A stretch of DNA of 64,000 bases from Myxococcales bacterium (GCA_021806645.1 JAJZQX010000005.1:186001-250000); one strand, 5' to 3'; shown: positions 27,514 through 36,157, numbered from the stretch's first letter. The notes: generated by a model not told the origin, from the letters alone. Numbers and translations are program-made.

Positions 27514-29787
27514 GTGCGCGTCCTCGTCCTCCACCCGCCGCTCTCGGTCGGCCGCGACTTCATCGACTATCCGTGGGCCACGGACCTGGGCGCCGTGCAG
27601 CTGGCGACGTTGCTGCGCCTGGACCACGAGGTGGTGCTGCTCGACGCCTTCGCCCTCCCCGGCGCCGACGTCGCGCCGCGGCCGGGTGGCGGCCTCCGGC
27701 TCGGCCTGCCGCCGGCGCTGCTCCTCGATCGGATCGCCGGGGCCGGCCGGTTCGACGCCGCCGTGGTGGCGCTGACCCCCTTCCACCGGCCGCCGCGCCG
27801 GGACGACCTGCTCGGCGAGCTGTGCGCGGGGCTGCGCGCCCGCCTGGGCGGCGTGCCGCTGCTGCTGGCCGACTGCCACCAGGGTGGCCAGCACGCCGTG
27901 GCGTCCGACGGCGCGCGGCTGCTGGCCAGCTACCCCGAGGCCGACGCCTGCGTTCAGCACGAGGCCGAGGTCACGGTCCCGGCCCTGCTGGCGGCGCTGG
28001 GAGCGGGAGGCGCGCTCCCCGGCGGCGTCCACGCCGGAACCGAGGCCGACCTGGACACCCTCCCGCCGCCGGCCTGGGAGCTCGTCGACCTGGCGGCGCG
28101 GGACCGGTTCCAGCGCCGGGTGGTCGAGGCGCTGGGACGTCCGGAGTGGCCCTTCCCGCTCGACGGCCGCACGCTGCCGGCCCTCACCTCGCGCGGCTGC
28201 CCCTTCGACTGCCTCCACTGCACCTCGAACCCGGGGCGCCCCGCCGGCGCCCCCAAGACCCAGCGGCGGCTGTCGCCGGCCCGGGTGCGCGCCCTGCTCG
28301 AGGCGCTGGCCCGGCGCCACGGCGCCACCCGGGTCTGGCTGCTCGACGAGCTGGTCAACGCCAGCCCCGCCCACCTCGCCGCCGTCCTCGAGGCCGCCGA
28401 GGCGCTCGACCTGCCCCTGGAGCTGCCCAACGGGCTGCGCGCCGACCTCCTCCCGGTCGAGCTGCTGCCGCGGCTGAAGCGCCGCTTCACCACCTTGAGC
28501 GTGAGCGCCGAGAGCGGCGTGCAGCGGGTGGTGGACGAGGTGGTGGGCAAGCGGCTCGACCTGGGCGCCGTGGAGCGGGTGGCCGCCGGCTGCGCCGCGG
28601 CGGGGCTGCCGCTCCTGGTCCACTACATCATCGGCCTCCCCGGCGAGACCCCCGAGGAGATCAACGCCACGCTGGCCCACGCCGCCGACCTCGAGGAGCG
28701 TCACGGCGCCCGGCCGGCGGTCCAGTTCGCCACCCCGCTGCCCGGGAGCCGCCTGGCCCGGCTGCGGCCACCGGCGCCGGAGACCGGGGACTTCGGCCCG
28801 CGCTTCCAGGCCCTCCCCAGCGAGACCAGCGCCCTGGTGCCGGCCGGGGCCCTGGCCCGCTTCCTCTGGGCCTTCGAGCGGCGGGTCCGGCCCGGCGGAC
28901 CGCGCAAGCTGGTGCTCAACCTGACCTACCGCTGCAACAACCACTGCGCCTTCTGCGCCGTGGGCAACCGGCCCCGCCTCGACGGCGACCCGGCCCGGCA
29001 GCTCGCGGCGCTGGAGCGCGCCCGGCGCGAGGGGGCGACCCTGCTCGATCTCGACGGCGGCGAGCCGACGCTCCACCCCGGCCTGTTCGACGTGATCGAC
29101 CGGGCCCGCGCCCTCGGCTACCAGCGCATCGCCGTCACCACCAATGGCCGCCGCTGCGCCTACCCGCCCTACGCCCGGCGGCTGGCGGTCTCCGGCCTGA
29201 GCACCGTCCTGGTGAGCCTCCACGGCCCCGACGCCGCCACTCACGGCGCCCTGGTCGGGGTCGAGGAGGCCTTCTCGCAGACCACCGAGGGGATCCGGCA
29301 ACTGCTGGCGGCGGCGCCGCCGGGGGTCGAGGTGGGGGTCAACGCCACGGTGGTGCGCGGCAACGTGGAGCGGCTTGGTGAGCTGGCGGCGCTGGTCCAG
29401 GCGCTGGGGGCGCGCCGGCTCAACCTGCAGTTCCTCACCCCCTTCGGCCGGGCCACCCGCGACCAGGCCCCGGACGCCACCGTGGCCGCCGCGCAGGTCC
29501 GCGCCGTGGTGGAGCGCTGGGCAGGCTCGCTGCAGGTGGGGATCGTCAACCTTCCCCTCTGCCAGCTGCCGGGCCACGAGGCGCTGGTGGCGCCCGACCT
29601 CGGCAAGCGGCAGCGCCACATGGTCTTCGTCAACGACGAGGAGGTGAACCTGGCCGCCTACCTGGCGGAGCGGCGCGTCCGCCGGCCCGAGTGCGCCCCC
29701 TGCCCCTTCGCCGCCTGCTGCGCCGGCTTCTACGAGCTGCCTGAGGAGCCCGAGGCCGCCTGGCCCTCGGCGGCGGTGACCACCTGA
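27514..29787 (+). CDS. Fusion of two radical-SAM domains, first with cobalamin-binding-like N-terminus
   Basis: 757 residues from ATG 27514. Residues 1-170 resemble the Rossmann-like domain that precedes B12-dependent radical-SAM cores (MRVLVLHPPL, VVALTPF, VPLLLADCHQGG). The first cluster motif CPFDCLHC is at 229-236. A second complete core starts at about residue 465 with CNNHCAFC at 474-481, DLDGGEPTLHPGLF, and SLHGPDAATHGALVGVEEAF. The second half belongs to the same family as the other cluster genes. Two radical chemistries on one polypeptide is uncommon. The end overlaps the convergent gene by 58 bases. Confidence 0.85.
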   Translation: MRVLVLHPPLSVGRDFIDYPWATDLGAVQLATLLRLDHEVVLLDAFALPGADVAPRPGGGLRLGLPPALLLDRIAGAGRFDAAVVALTPFHRPPRRDDLLGELCAGLRARLGGVPLLLADCHQGGQHAVASDGARLLASYPEADACVQHEAEVTVPALLAALGAGGALPGGVHAGTEADLDTLPPPAWELVDLAARDRFQRRVVEALGRPEWPFPLDGRTLPALTSRGCPFDCLHCTSNPGRPAGAPKTQRRLSPARVRALLEALARRHGATRVWLLDELVNASPAHLAAVLEAAEALDLPLELPNGLRADLLPVELLPRLKRRFTTLSVSAESGVQRVVDEVVGKRLDLGAVERVAAGCAAAGLPLLVHYIIGLPGETPEEINATLAHAADLEERHGARPAVQFATPLPGSRLARLRPPAPETGDFGPRFQALPSETSALVPAGALARFLWAFERRVRPGGPRKLVLNLTYRCNNHCAFCAVGNRPRLDGDPARQLAALERARREGATLLDLDGGEPTLHPGLFDVIDRARALGYQRIAVTTNGRRCAYPPYARRLAVSGLSTVLVSLHGPDAATHGALVGVEEAFSQTTEGIRQLLAAAPPGVEVGVNATVVRGNVERLGELAALVQALGARRLNLQFLTPFGRATRDQAPDATVAAAQVRAVVERWAGSLQVGIVNLPLCQLPGHEALVAPDLGKRQRHMVFVNDEEVNLAAYLAERRVRRPECAPCPFAACCAGFYELPEEPEAAWPSAAVTT

Positions 29788-30671
29788 GCGGTGCGGGCGG
29801 CGATGATCTCCCCGTCGCCGAAGCGCGCCAGGTAGTCGGGCCGGACCCCCGGGCAGAGGTCACGGTGCGGGCACCCGTCGCAGGCCGGCACGTGGACCCG
29901 ACCGAAGAGCCGGCTGTCGGCCAGGTCGAAGGTGGCCTCGGGCGTCACCACCCTCACCCGAGTCGAGCCTGGATCCCAGGCATGGCCGGCGTCCGCCCCC
30001 AGCAGGCAGCGCGGGAGGTGGAGCGAGCGGGCCTCCACGCCAAGCTCTCGGGCCGCCGCCAGCGCCGCCGCGAGCCGGGGCATCGCCTCGGTCATGCGCG
30101 GCAGCGACGCCACGTTGTCGCGGTTGGCGTCGGTGAGCGAGACGAAAGAGAAGTCAATCCGGCGGACCCCCCTGGCGGCCAGCCAGCGCACCGCCCCCTC
30201 CAGGTGGGGCTGCGTCCCGGCGGTGATGATGAGGTCGGCGCGCAGGGCCACGCCGCTCGCCACCAGCTGGTCGAGCGCCGCGACCATGAGGGCGTGGCTC
30301 CCGGGGCGGCGCACCATCCGGTCGTAGGGCTCGGCGAGGTTGGTGTGGACCGAGAGGTGGACCAGGTTCACGCCCGCGGCGAGCAACCGCTCGACGTTGG
30401 AGCGCTGGGCCAGGAGCAGGCCGTTGGTCTGCAGCTTGAGCTCGCGATACCCGAGCGCCCGCGCGGCCCGGACCAGCCCCACCAGGTCGCGCCGCACGGT
30501 CGGCTCACCGCCGGTGAACGACACCGCGTCGAAGCCGTCGGCGCGCCCGCGCCGGAGCGCCTCGAGCACGGCGGCCGCCGGGAGCACCCGGCCACGCATG
30601 GCGATCGCGCAGGTGCAGTAGTCGCACGCGAGGTTGCAGTCGTAGGTGAGGATGAGGTCGAGCAGCGCCAC
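29730..30671 (-). CDS. Radical-SAM protein of the Hxs cluster (5)
   Basis: 313 residues from GTG 30671, though GTG 30698 is possible. CNLACDYC is at 12-19 and FTGGEPTVRRDL follows. SVHTNLAEPYDRMVRRPGSH replaces the family phrase. A C-terminal CDGCPHRDLCPG could bind a cluster. It diverges from the next gene, so a shared control region lies in 30672-30781. Confidence 0.8.
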   Translation of the reverse strand: MALLDLILTYDCNLACDYCTCAIAMRGRVLPAAAVLEALRRGRADGFDAVSFTGGEPTVRRDLVGLVRAARALGYRELKLQTNGLLLAQRSNVERLLAAGVNLVHLSVHTNLAEPYDRMVRRPGSHALMVAALDQLVASGVALRADLIITAGTQPHLEGAVRWLAARGVRRIDFSFVSLTDANRDNVASLPRMTEAMPRLAAALAAARELGVEARSLHLPRCLLGADAGHAWDPGSTRVRVVTPEATFDLADSRLFGRVHVPACDGCPHRDLCPGVRPDYLARFGDGEIIAARTAQVVTAAEGQAASGSSGSS

Positions 30672-30781
30672 GCCGGCGAGGGTAGCCGCGCGCCGCACCT
30701 GACCACAAGGCGAGCGCGGCGCCCGCCTCTCGCGGCGGCCCGAGCCTCGACCGGGATGGCGGGCCGGTCTAGGCTGGCTCG

Positions 30782-32596
30782 GTGCGGCCTGCGGCATCTC
30801 CTCGCGGCGCCACGGGCGCCGGCGCCGGCCCGCGGACGCTCCTCTACATCCACCCCCGCGGCCACCTGAACGACCTGGTGGTGCCGGCCGGAGCCCTCTC
30901 GGCGCTCAACGCGGCGGCGGGTCCGAAGCTGGGCCGGTACGCCTTCGAGGTCACGGACGAGGAGATCTCCGCGGCCGGCGTCGTCGCCCTCGACCTCCAC
31001 TGGGCGCTGGGGCTGGGCGGGCTGATCCCGCTGGTGGCCCGGATCCGCGCCCTCCGGCCGGAGGTCCCCATCGTGGTGGGCGGCATCTCGGCCGGCCACT
31101 TCCCCGTGGAGCTGCTGGAGCACGTCGGCGTCGACTACGTCATCCGCGGCGACGCCGAGGCGGCCTTCCCGCTGCTCATCGAGGCGCTGCGGGCCGGGCA
31201 CCCTCTCGGCCCGCTCCCCAACGTCTGGAGCCGGGCCGGCGCGGGCCCGCGGCAGCGGCTGTCGTCCGACGCCTTCGACGCCACCGACCCGCTCACCGCC
31301 GACTGGTTTCCCACCCTATCGCTGGTACGTGACTGGCCGGCCGCCGCCTTCCCCATGTCGTCCACCATCCCGGTGGCCCGCGGCTGCGCCCTGCGCTGCC
31401 CCACCTGCAACGGCTCCCACGCCGCCGTCTCCGGGGAGGAGGTGCTGCTCCGTTCTCCCGAGGGCTTGGCGCGGCAGCTCGAGCGGGCCAGCGAACTCGG
31501 CCTCCGCAGCCTCCGCCTCCTCCTCGGCAAGGTGCCTGGCCCGCGGCTCACGGCGCTGCTCGCGGCGGCGGCGCGGCTCGGCCCGTTCCGCTTCGACGAA
31601 GGCGTCGGGCTCTACCTGTGCACGCCACCGAGCCCCGGGGATCTAGAGGCGCTGGAGACGACGTTCGAGGCGCGGGTCACGCTCTCGATGGTGCCGCCGG
31701 CCGAACACACCCCGCCCCCGTCGCCGCAGACCCTGGCGCGCGAGGAGGCGGCGTGGCACGAGGTCGCGGAGCGGGTGCGCCGGTCGCAGAGGCTTCAGCT
31801 CGACGTCTGGGCGGCCAGTCCAGCGCAGGCGTCCGCGGCGGCGGCGTGGGCGGGCCCCCTCGGCTCCCGCGTTGCGGTCAGCCTGGGCTCGGTCTGGGAC
31901 CTCTCCCGCCCCGGCGGCCCCGACCGCCCGACGCTCCCGGAGTTGCGCGCCGCAGTGGAGCCGCTCTGGACCTTCTACGCGGCCCGGCTGCTCTCGCCGG
32001 CGCTGGAGCCGCTGCTCGCACCGTTTCGCCTGCTCGACGAGCTGGAGTCCGATCCGGCCGCGCAGCAGCCGGTGGCCGGCCCCCTGCGGGCCTGGCAGCA
32101 GGTGATCCTCGCCCGCTGGCAGGCCAACCGGCTCCCCACGCTCCCGGGCCTCACCTTCGTCGCCGTGCCGGCGCGGATGGGGGCTGGCGCCATGCCCGAG
32201 CGCCGCTTCGGCCAGTCCCGGCTGCACGGCGCGGTCGCCTGGCATCCCCCGGGGGCCCTGAGCCTCCGCGCCGGGGCCTCCGTGCCGCTCCAGGTCGACG
32301 AGGCGCACGACGCCGTCCGCCTGCGCGGCGTCCTCGACCTCGAGGCGGGAGACGAATGGGTGGCCATCATCGCTCGACCGCCTCCGGGCGTGACCGTCGA
32401 GGGCTTCGAGGAGGCGGTGGCGGCGCACGGCCTGGTCGCCATCATCGGTCCGCCGGGCGCGGCGCGGAGGATGACGCTGCAGATCTCGCTGCGGGTCCAG
32501 GAGGCCGAGGTGGCGCTGCTCGATGACATGGGGGTGCCGGTCCGGCGTGGCCGGGTCGAGCTTGGATACCTGCGCCCCCCGCCGCCGGGGCCCTGA
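30782..32596 (+). CDS. Radical-SAM-like protein with cobalamin-binding-like N-terminus
   Basis: 604 residues from GTG 30782. Residues 18-160 look like the Rossmann-type domain of B12-dependent radical-SAM proteins (LLYIHPRGHLNDL, PIVVGGISAGHFP, VDYVIRGDAEAAFP). CALRCPTC lies at 202-209. After that the barrel is unusual: I see no GGE site, and the C-terminal 150 residues are strand-rich. It may have lost part of the usual radical-SAM core. No neighbour overlaps it. Confidence 0.75.
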   Translation: MRPAASPRGATGAGAGPRTLLYIHPRGHLNDLVVPAGALSALNAAAGPKLGRYAFEVTDEEISAAGVVALDLHWALGLGGLIPLVARIRALRPEVPIVVGGISAGHFPVELLEHVGVDYVIRGDAEAAFPLLIEALRAGHPLGPLPNVWSRAGAGPRQRLSSDAFDATDPLTADWFPTLSLVRDWPAAAFPMSSTIPVARGCALRCPTCNGSHAAVSGEEVLLRSPEGLARQLERASELGLRSLRLLLGKVPGPRLTALLAAAARLGPFRFDEGVGLYLCTPPSPGDLEALETTFEARVTLSMVPPAEHTPPPSPQTLAREEAAWHEVAERVRRSQRLQLDVWAASPAQASAAAAWAGPLGSRVAVSLGSVWDLSRPGGPDRPTLPELRAAVEPLWTFYAARLLSPALEPLLAPFRLLDELESDPAAQQPVAGPLRAWQQVILARWQANRLPTLPGLTFVAVPARMGAGAMPERRFGQSRLHGAVAWHPPGALSLRAGASVPLQVDEAHDAVRLRGVLDLEAGDEWVAIIARPPPGVTVEGFEEAVAAHGLVAIIGPPGAARRMTLQISLRVQEAEVALLDDMGVPVRRGRVELGYLRPPPPGP

Positions 32597-32618
32597 TCCT
32601 GGTCGCCGACCCGCGACC

Positions 32619-33974
32619 TCAACTCCCTCGGGCCAGCTGCTGCATGCGGCGGACAAGCGGGTCGTTGGTGCTGGATGCGAGGATCCGTTCCACCGGGTAC
32701 AAGTGCTCGTGGAAGTAGTCGAAGCAGGTGTCGAGCTCGCGGACCGTCATCCCCGGGTGGGCGAAGCGCCAGAGGCCGGGCGCCAGTGCCTCGAGCGGCA
32801 GCCCGGCCACGGCCGCCTCGTGCCGCCGGTATTCCTCGCTCCCCGGCGTGATGGCAAAGGCGGTGAGGTTCGGCGTCACCCCGAGCCGGTAGAGCCAGAG
32901 GGCCGCCTCCAGGACCTGGTCGGTGGTCTGGCCTGGCAGCCCCACCAGGTAGAAGGCCTTGAGCCGCTTCCCGGTGAACCCGTGCGCCTGCAGGATGGAC
33001 ACCGCGCGGACGAACTGGTCGAGCTCTTGCGGGCGGCGCATGGCCCGCGCTCTCTCCGGGTCCAGGGTCTCCAGCGCCAGGATGACGTCGGAGACCCGCC
33101 CGTCGGCCAGGCGCCGGGCCAACTGGTCGTCCACCTGGTTGGCCGCGATGCCGGTGGCGAACTCGAGCCGGACGTCGAGCCGCTCCTGGGCAACCAAGTC
33201 GAGCAGTGGCTCGACGTAGCGGGACCGCTGGTAGAGCACGGCGTCGTCGTGGAAGACGAAGTCCCGGATTCCATGGACCGCTGCCTTCTCCTTCATCTCC
33301 GCCAGCACCGCCTCCGGTTCGCGGGCCCAGGTCATCCCCCCGTTGAGCGCCGGGGTGACGCAGTAGCTGCAGTGGTTCGGACAGCCCTTCACGAGGCGGA
33401 GCCAGTCTTGCCGCACCGGCTGGGGCAGGAGATCGATGGCGGTGGCCGCGAAGGATGCCTCCGCCACGCCACCACGCACCACCTCGTCGGCCCCGGCGCG
33501 GGCGGCGGCCTCGCCGCAGAGCGTCGGGTAGTTCCCACCCAGCACGATGCGCGCGCGCGGGTGGACTCGCCGACAAGCCGCGATGGTCTCCTCGAAGACC
33601 CGGGCGTGCCAGGTGAAGGTGGCGGAGATGGCGATCAGGTCCGGAGCAACACGCTCGGCGAGCCTTTGCTCCAGCAACCCGCCATCGAGTCCGAGGTGGA
33701 CGATCTCCCGGGTCTGCACCCCCTCGCCATCGTCACCGCACCGGAGCCGCTCTCGCACCCTTCCCCTGGTCCGGCCTTCGAGCGCCGGATCCGACAGCGC
33801 GTCGAGCAGTTCCACCTCGGCACCCCGGCCCCTGAGCCAGGTGGCCAGCCGCAACAGCCCGTAGGGCGGGGTGGCGGCCGACCTCCAGCGGTCGTCGGCC
33901 GCGGCGATCTCGGCGGCGGGCGGATTGAGGAGGAGGACCCTCTTCCCGGCGGCAGCGGCGAGCAGGCTCGACAT
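32619..33974 (-). CDS. B12-binding-domain radical-SAM protein
   Basis: 451 residues. Residues 10-175 form a cobalamin-binding-like Rossmann domain (RVLLLNPPA, PPYGLLRLATWLRGRG, IAISATFTWHARVFEE, IVLGGNYPTLCGEAAA). No clear DxHxxG cobalt-ligand motif is seen. The radical-SAM core has CPNHCSYC at 198-205 and the ELP3-type motifs VFHDDAVLYQ and LALETLDPERARAMRRP, like B12-dependent methylases and cyclases. It is the last gene of the minus-strand operon started by the HxS precursor, 12 bases after the glycosyltransferase. Confidence 0.85.
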   Translation of the reverse strand: MSSLLAAAAGKRVLLLNPPAAEIAAADDRWRSAATPPYGLLRLATWLRGRGAEVELLDALSDPALEGRTRGRVRERLRCGDDGEGVQTREIVHLGLDGGLLEQRLAERVAPDLIAISATFTWHARVFEETIAACRRVHPRARIVLGGNYPTLCGEAAARAGADEVVRGGVAEASFAATAIDLLPQPVRQDWLRLVKGCPNHCSYCVTPALNGGMTWAREPEAVLAEMKEKAAVHGIRDFVFHDDAVLYQRSRYVEPLLDLVAQERLDVRLEFATGIAANQVDDQLARRLADGRVSDVILALETLDPERARAMRRPQELDQFVRAVSILQAHGFTGKRLKAFYLVGLPGQTTDQVLEAALWLYRLGVTPNLTAFAITPGSEEYRRHEAAVAGLPLEALAPGLWRFAHPGMTVRELDTCFDYFHEHLYPVERILASSTNDPLVRRMQQLARGS

Positions 33975-33986
33975 CGTCCGTCGATC

Positions 33987-35090
33987 TTAGGGCGACGAAC
34001 CCGGGACCAGCAAGCCAGCCTGCCGCGCCGGATCGGCGCCGGCTGCGGGCGCCAGGAATGCATCTCGGAAGAACTGCTCCACGCGCTCGTTGTCCCGTGC
34101 GTTGCGCTGAAAGGCCGCCTCCACGAGGGCGGCCCGGCCCGGTTCCGTGGGGGCACGGCGCAGGGCCGAGGCCAGTGCCACCGGATCCTCCGGTGGCACC
34201 AGGATGCCGCTCACCCCGTCGATGAGGTAATCCCGGACCGCCGGCACGTCGCTCGCCACCAGGAGGGTGCGCAGGTGCTGGGCGAAGGCGAGGGTCTGCT
34301 GGCCACAGCTCCCCTCGCCGGCCCGAAGTGCGAGCACCAGGACCCGGGCGGCGGCGACGGCGGCCAGGAAGTCGGGGAGCGGGACGAGGCCATGGTAGTT
34401 GAGCCACGGAGAGGCGACGGGCGCCACCCGGTCCAGGTCGGTGAGGATGTGGACGCGGACGCGCGCCAGCTCGGCGGCGCGCGCCAGGGTGGCGACGTCA
34501 CGGTTGTTGACGCCAGCCAGGAGGATGCCCCCGGCCACGTCACGGAGAGAGTTCGGCAGTGGCCGGGTGGACGCCTCGGCGAGCGCCTGCGACGCGCCGG
34601 GCAGGATGGGGGCCTGCACCGTGTTGGCCGCTATGAAGGCGCCCCGCTCTGGCGGCAGTCCGGCTGCGACCAGCGGCTCGAGGTGGGCGCGCGTCGTGAC
34701 GTACCAGCGGAAGCCGGTGTCTGCCGCCGCCAGCACCAGGGGGTCGTCGCCGTAGGCGCGACCAATCAACTCCCGGAGCGGGGTTACGCGCTCCAGCAGG
34801 TTCACCACGTTGACGATCCAGCGGAGCGGGCGCAACCCGTGGCGAGTCCGGGCGTAGTGGAGCAGCACCGCTTCGGGAGCCTCGGCGTAGACCCAGTCGA
34901 ACCCCTCGGTCTCGGCCACGGCCCGGTCGAGCGCCTCCCGCTGCACCACCGGGTCACGATCGGGCGAGCGCCGGAAGCGGACCAGGTCCTCGAGCGTGAA
35001 GCAGGCCACGGTGAACTCGGCCCCGAGCCACTGCGTGTTGAGGCCGGCCAGGCTCCCGCGCCCCTCGTTGGTGACGTGCAGGATCCTCAC
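33987..35090 (-). CDS. GT-B-fold glycosyltransferase next to the HxS precursor
   Basis: 367 residues from a GTG. The N-terminus (VRILHVTNEGRGSLAGL) and the C-terminal donor-site region (EGSCGQQTLAFAQHLRTLL, DGVSGILVPPEDPVALASAL) match GT4-type glycosyltransferases, which move a sugar from a nucleotide donor. It is downstream of the precursor and HxsD-like genes and upstream of a radical-SAM gene on the same strand. A role in glycosylating the Ser-rich repeats is plausible but not shown. Confidence 0.8.
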   Translation of the reverse strand: MRILHVTNEGRGSLAGLNTQWLGAEFTVACFTLEDLVRFRRSPDRDPVVQREALDRAVAETEGFDWVYAEAPEAVLLHYARTRHGLRPLRWIVNVVNLLERVTPLRELIGRAYGDDPLVLAAADTGFRWYVTTRAHLEPLVAAGLPPERGAFIAANTVQAPILPGASQALAEASTRPLPNSLRDVAGGILLAGVNNRDVATLARAAELARVRVHILTDLDRVAPVASPWLNYHGLVPLPDFLAAVAAARVLVLALRAGEGSCGQQTLAFAQHLRTLLVASDVPAVRDYLIDGVSGILVPPEDPVALASALRRAPTEPGRAALVEAAFQRNARDNERVEQFFRDAFLAPAAGADPARQAGLLVPGSSP

Positions 35091-35153
35091 GTCAGGTCCC
35101 GTGCCGGACCAGGGGACCCGGGGTGGTCCCTCCCATCACCGGGACGGGTCCTC

Positions 35154-35411
35154 TCAGCCGCGGTGGAGCGCGCTGGCGGCCAGCGCCCAGTTGGCCAGCT
35201 CGAGGCGGAGCAGCGCGCCGTCGCGCCCGCCACGAGCCTGGAGCCTGACCCGCCGGTAGGGCCCGTGCGGCTCCACCGAGCAGGCGGCCACGGGCGAGAA
35301 GGCCTCGACGGCCTGCTCCACCACGGGGAGGGGGTAGAAGTCCTGGTGCAGGTCGAGCACCTGCTCGGCCCCCGCAAAGGCCATGTCCGCTCCGCCCGGA
35401 GGCCCGGTCAC
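35154..35411 (-). CDS. Short HxsD-like protein next to the HxS precursor
   Basis: 85 residues from a GTG overlapping the precursor's stop (GTGA). Its sequence lines up by eye with HxsD at 25477: YPLPVVEQAVEAF against YPIEVVMGAAYVF, RRVRLQA against GRVRVAF, and LRLELANWALAASAL against GEFQNELLAQALRAR. It is half the length and lacks the C-terminal tail. It is probably a second HxsD or a minimal accessory paired with this HxsA. Confidence 0.65.
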   Translation of the reverse strand: MTGPPGGADMAFAGAEQVLDLHQDFYPLPVVEQAVEAFSPVAACSVEPHGPYRRVRLQARGGRDGALLRLELANWALAASALHRG

Positions 35412-35869
35412 CAGGAGCCGTGGGAGGCGTGTGAGCCGTGTGAGCCGTGGGACGCGTGGGAGCCGTGCGAGCCGTGCGAGCCGTGCGAGCCGTGGGAGCA
35501 GTGCTGGGCGACGGTGTAGCTGCCCTTGGGGCCGCGGCCGGACTGGCGGGTGGTCACTGGCTGCCCCTGGGGCAGCGGCGGCGGCGCCTCGGCGGGGGAG
35601 GCGGTCGGCGAGTCGCCGCCACCAGGAACGGCGGTTCTCCCGGCCGGGTTGAAGCTGGCGCTGGCCCGCTCCGGCCGGAAGAAGATGCCGCCGGCGGTGA
35701 TGACCATCCCGGCCAGTGAGCTGTTCATCAGGAAGTCGCGGCGGGTGAAGGCTCGCTCGGAGCCGGCCAGGAAGCCGGCAGCGGCGCGGGGCGTCGTCGG
35801 GGTCGCTTCCGGCCCAGCAGCGGGGATGGTCGAATCCTGCTTCGGGCCCTGCTTGACGTTCTCGCCCAT
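35408..35869 (-). CDS. hxsA: HxsA-type precursor with ten His-Xaa-Ser repeats and a Tat signal
   Basis: 153 residues. A polar leader (1-41) is followed by a twin-arginine signal, TRRDFLMNSSLAGMVITAGG (RR at 43-44), then a Pro/Gly-rich linker. From residue 123 to 152 there are ten HxS triplets: HCS, four HGS, HAS, two HGS, HAS, HGS, ending in Trp 153. HxS repeats define HxsA, the peptide modified by HxsB/HxsC. The ATG follows AGGGAG. The Tat signal implies that a folded or modified form is exported. It starts the minus-strand operon with the HxsD-like, glycosyltransferase and radical-SAM genes. Confidence 0.85.
   Translation of the reverse strand: MGENVKQGPKQDSTIPAAGPEATPTTPRAAAGFLAGSERAFTRRDFLMNSSLAGMVITAGGIFFRPERASASFNPAGRTAVPGGGDSPTASPAEAPPPLPQGQPVTTRQSGRGPKGSYTVAQHCSHGSHGSHGSHGSHASHGSHGSHASHGSW
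35411..35503 (-). repeat. Nine-base tandem repeats encoding HxS triplets
   Basis: Ten near-identical 9-base units (plus strand GTGGGAGCC-type) encode His-Gly/Ala/Cys-Ser. The repeat length is a multiple of three, so the copy number can change without shifting the frame. Confidence 0.85.
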
Positions 35870-35965
35870 GGGGCTCCCTTCGACGGCGCGTAAGCGAAGG
35901 TTATCCGCCTTGGAGCTTGCGAGGCAAGCGCGCCGGTCACCCGGTGAGTCCCCCGGTCAAGGGAC

Positions 35966-36097
35966 TCACGCCATCACCTCGCCGCCGTCGACGTGGATCG
36001 ACTGGCCGGTGATGGCGGGCGAGCAGGCCAGCAGCACGGCCAGGTCGGCCACCTCCTCCGGCAGCGCGGCGCGGCCGAGGGGGTTGTACGCGAGCAC
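35966..36097 (-). pseudogene. C-terminal remnant of a short-chain dehydrogenase
   Basis: The last 43 residues of an SDR-type protein are readable: NPLGRAALPEEVADLAVLLA, then SPAITGQSIHVDGGEVMA and a stop. The upstream part (Rossmann fold, YxxxK site) is missing, replaced by unrelated sequence. With the short frame at 36158-36301 it suggests a deletion scar beside the Hxs cluster. Confidence 0.7.
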
Positions 36098-36157
36098 GGC
36101 GGCGCGGCCTCGGTCTCGCTCCGGCCGGTGGCCGGAGGAGACCGGCGCGGGTCATCC

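Noticed and set aside
35411-35503. Tandem repeats that could be read as a CRISPR array
   Set aside because: The unit is 9 bases, has no spacers and encodes HxS triplets in frame.
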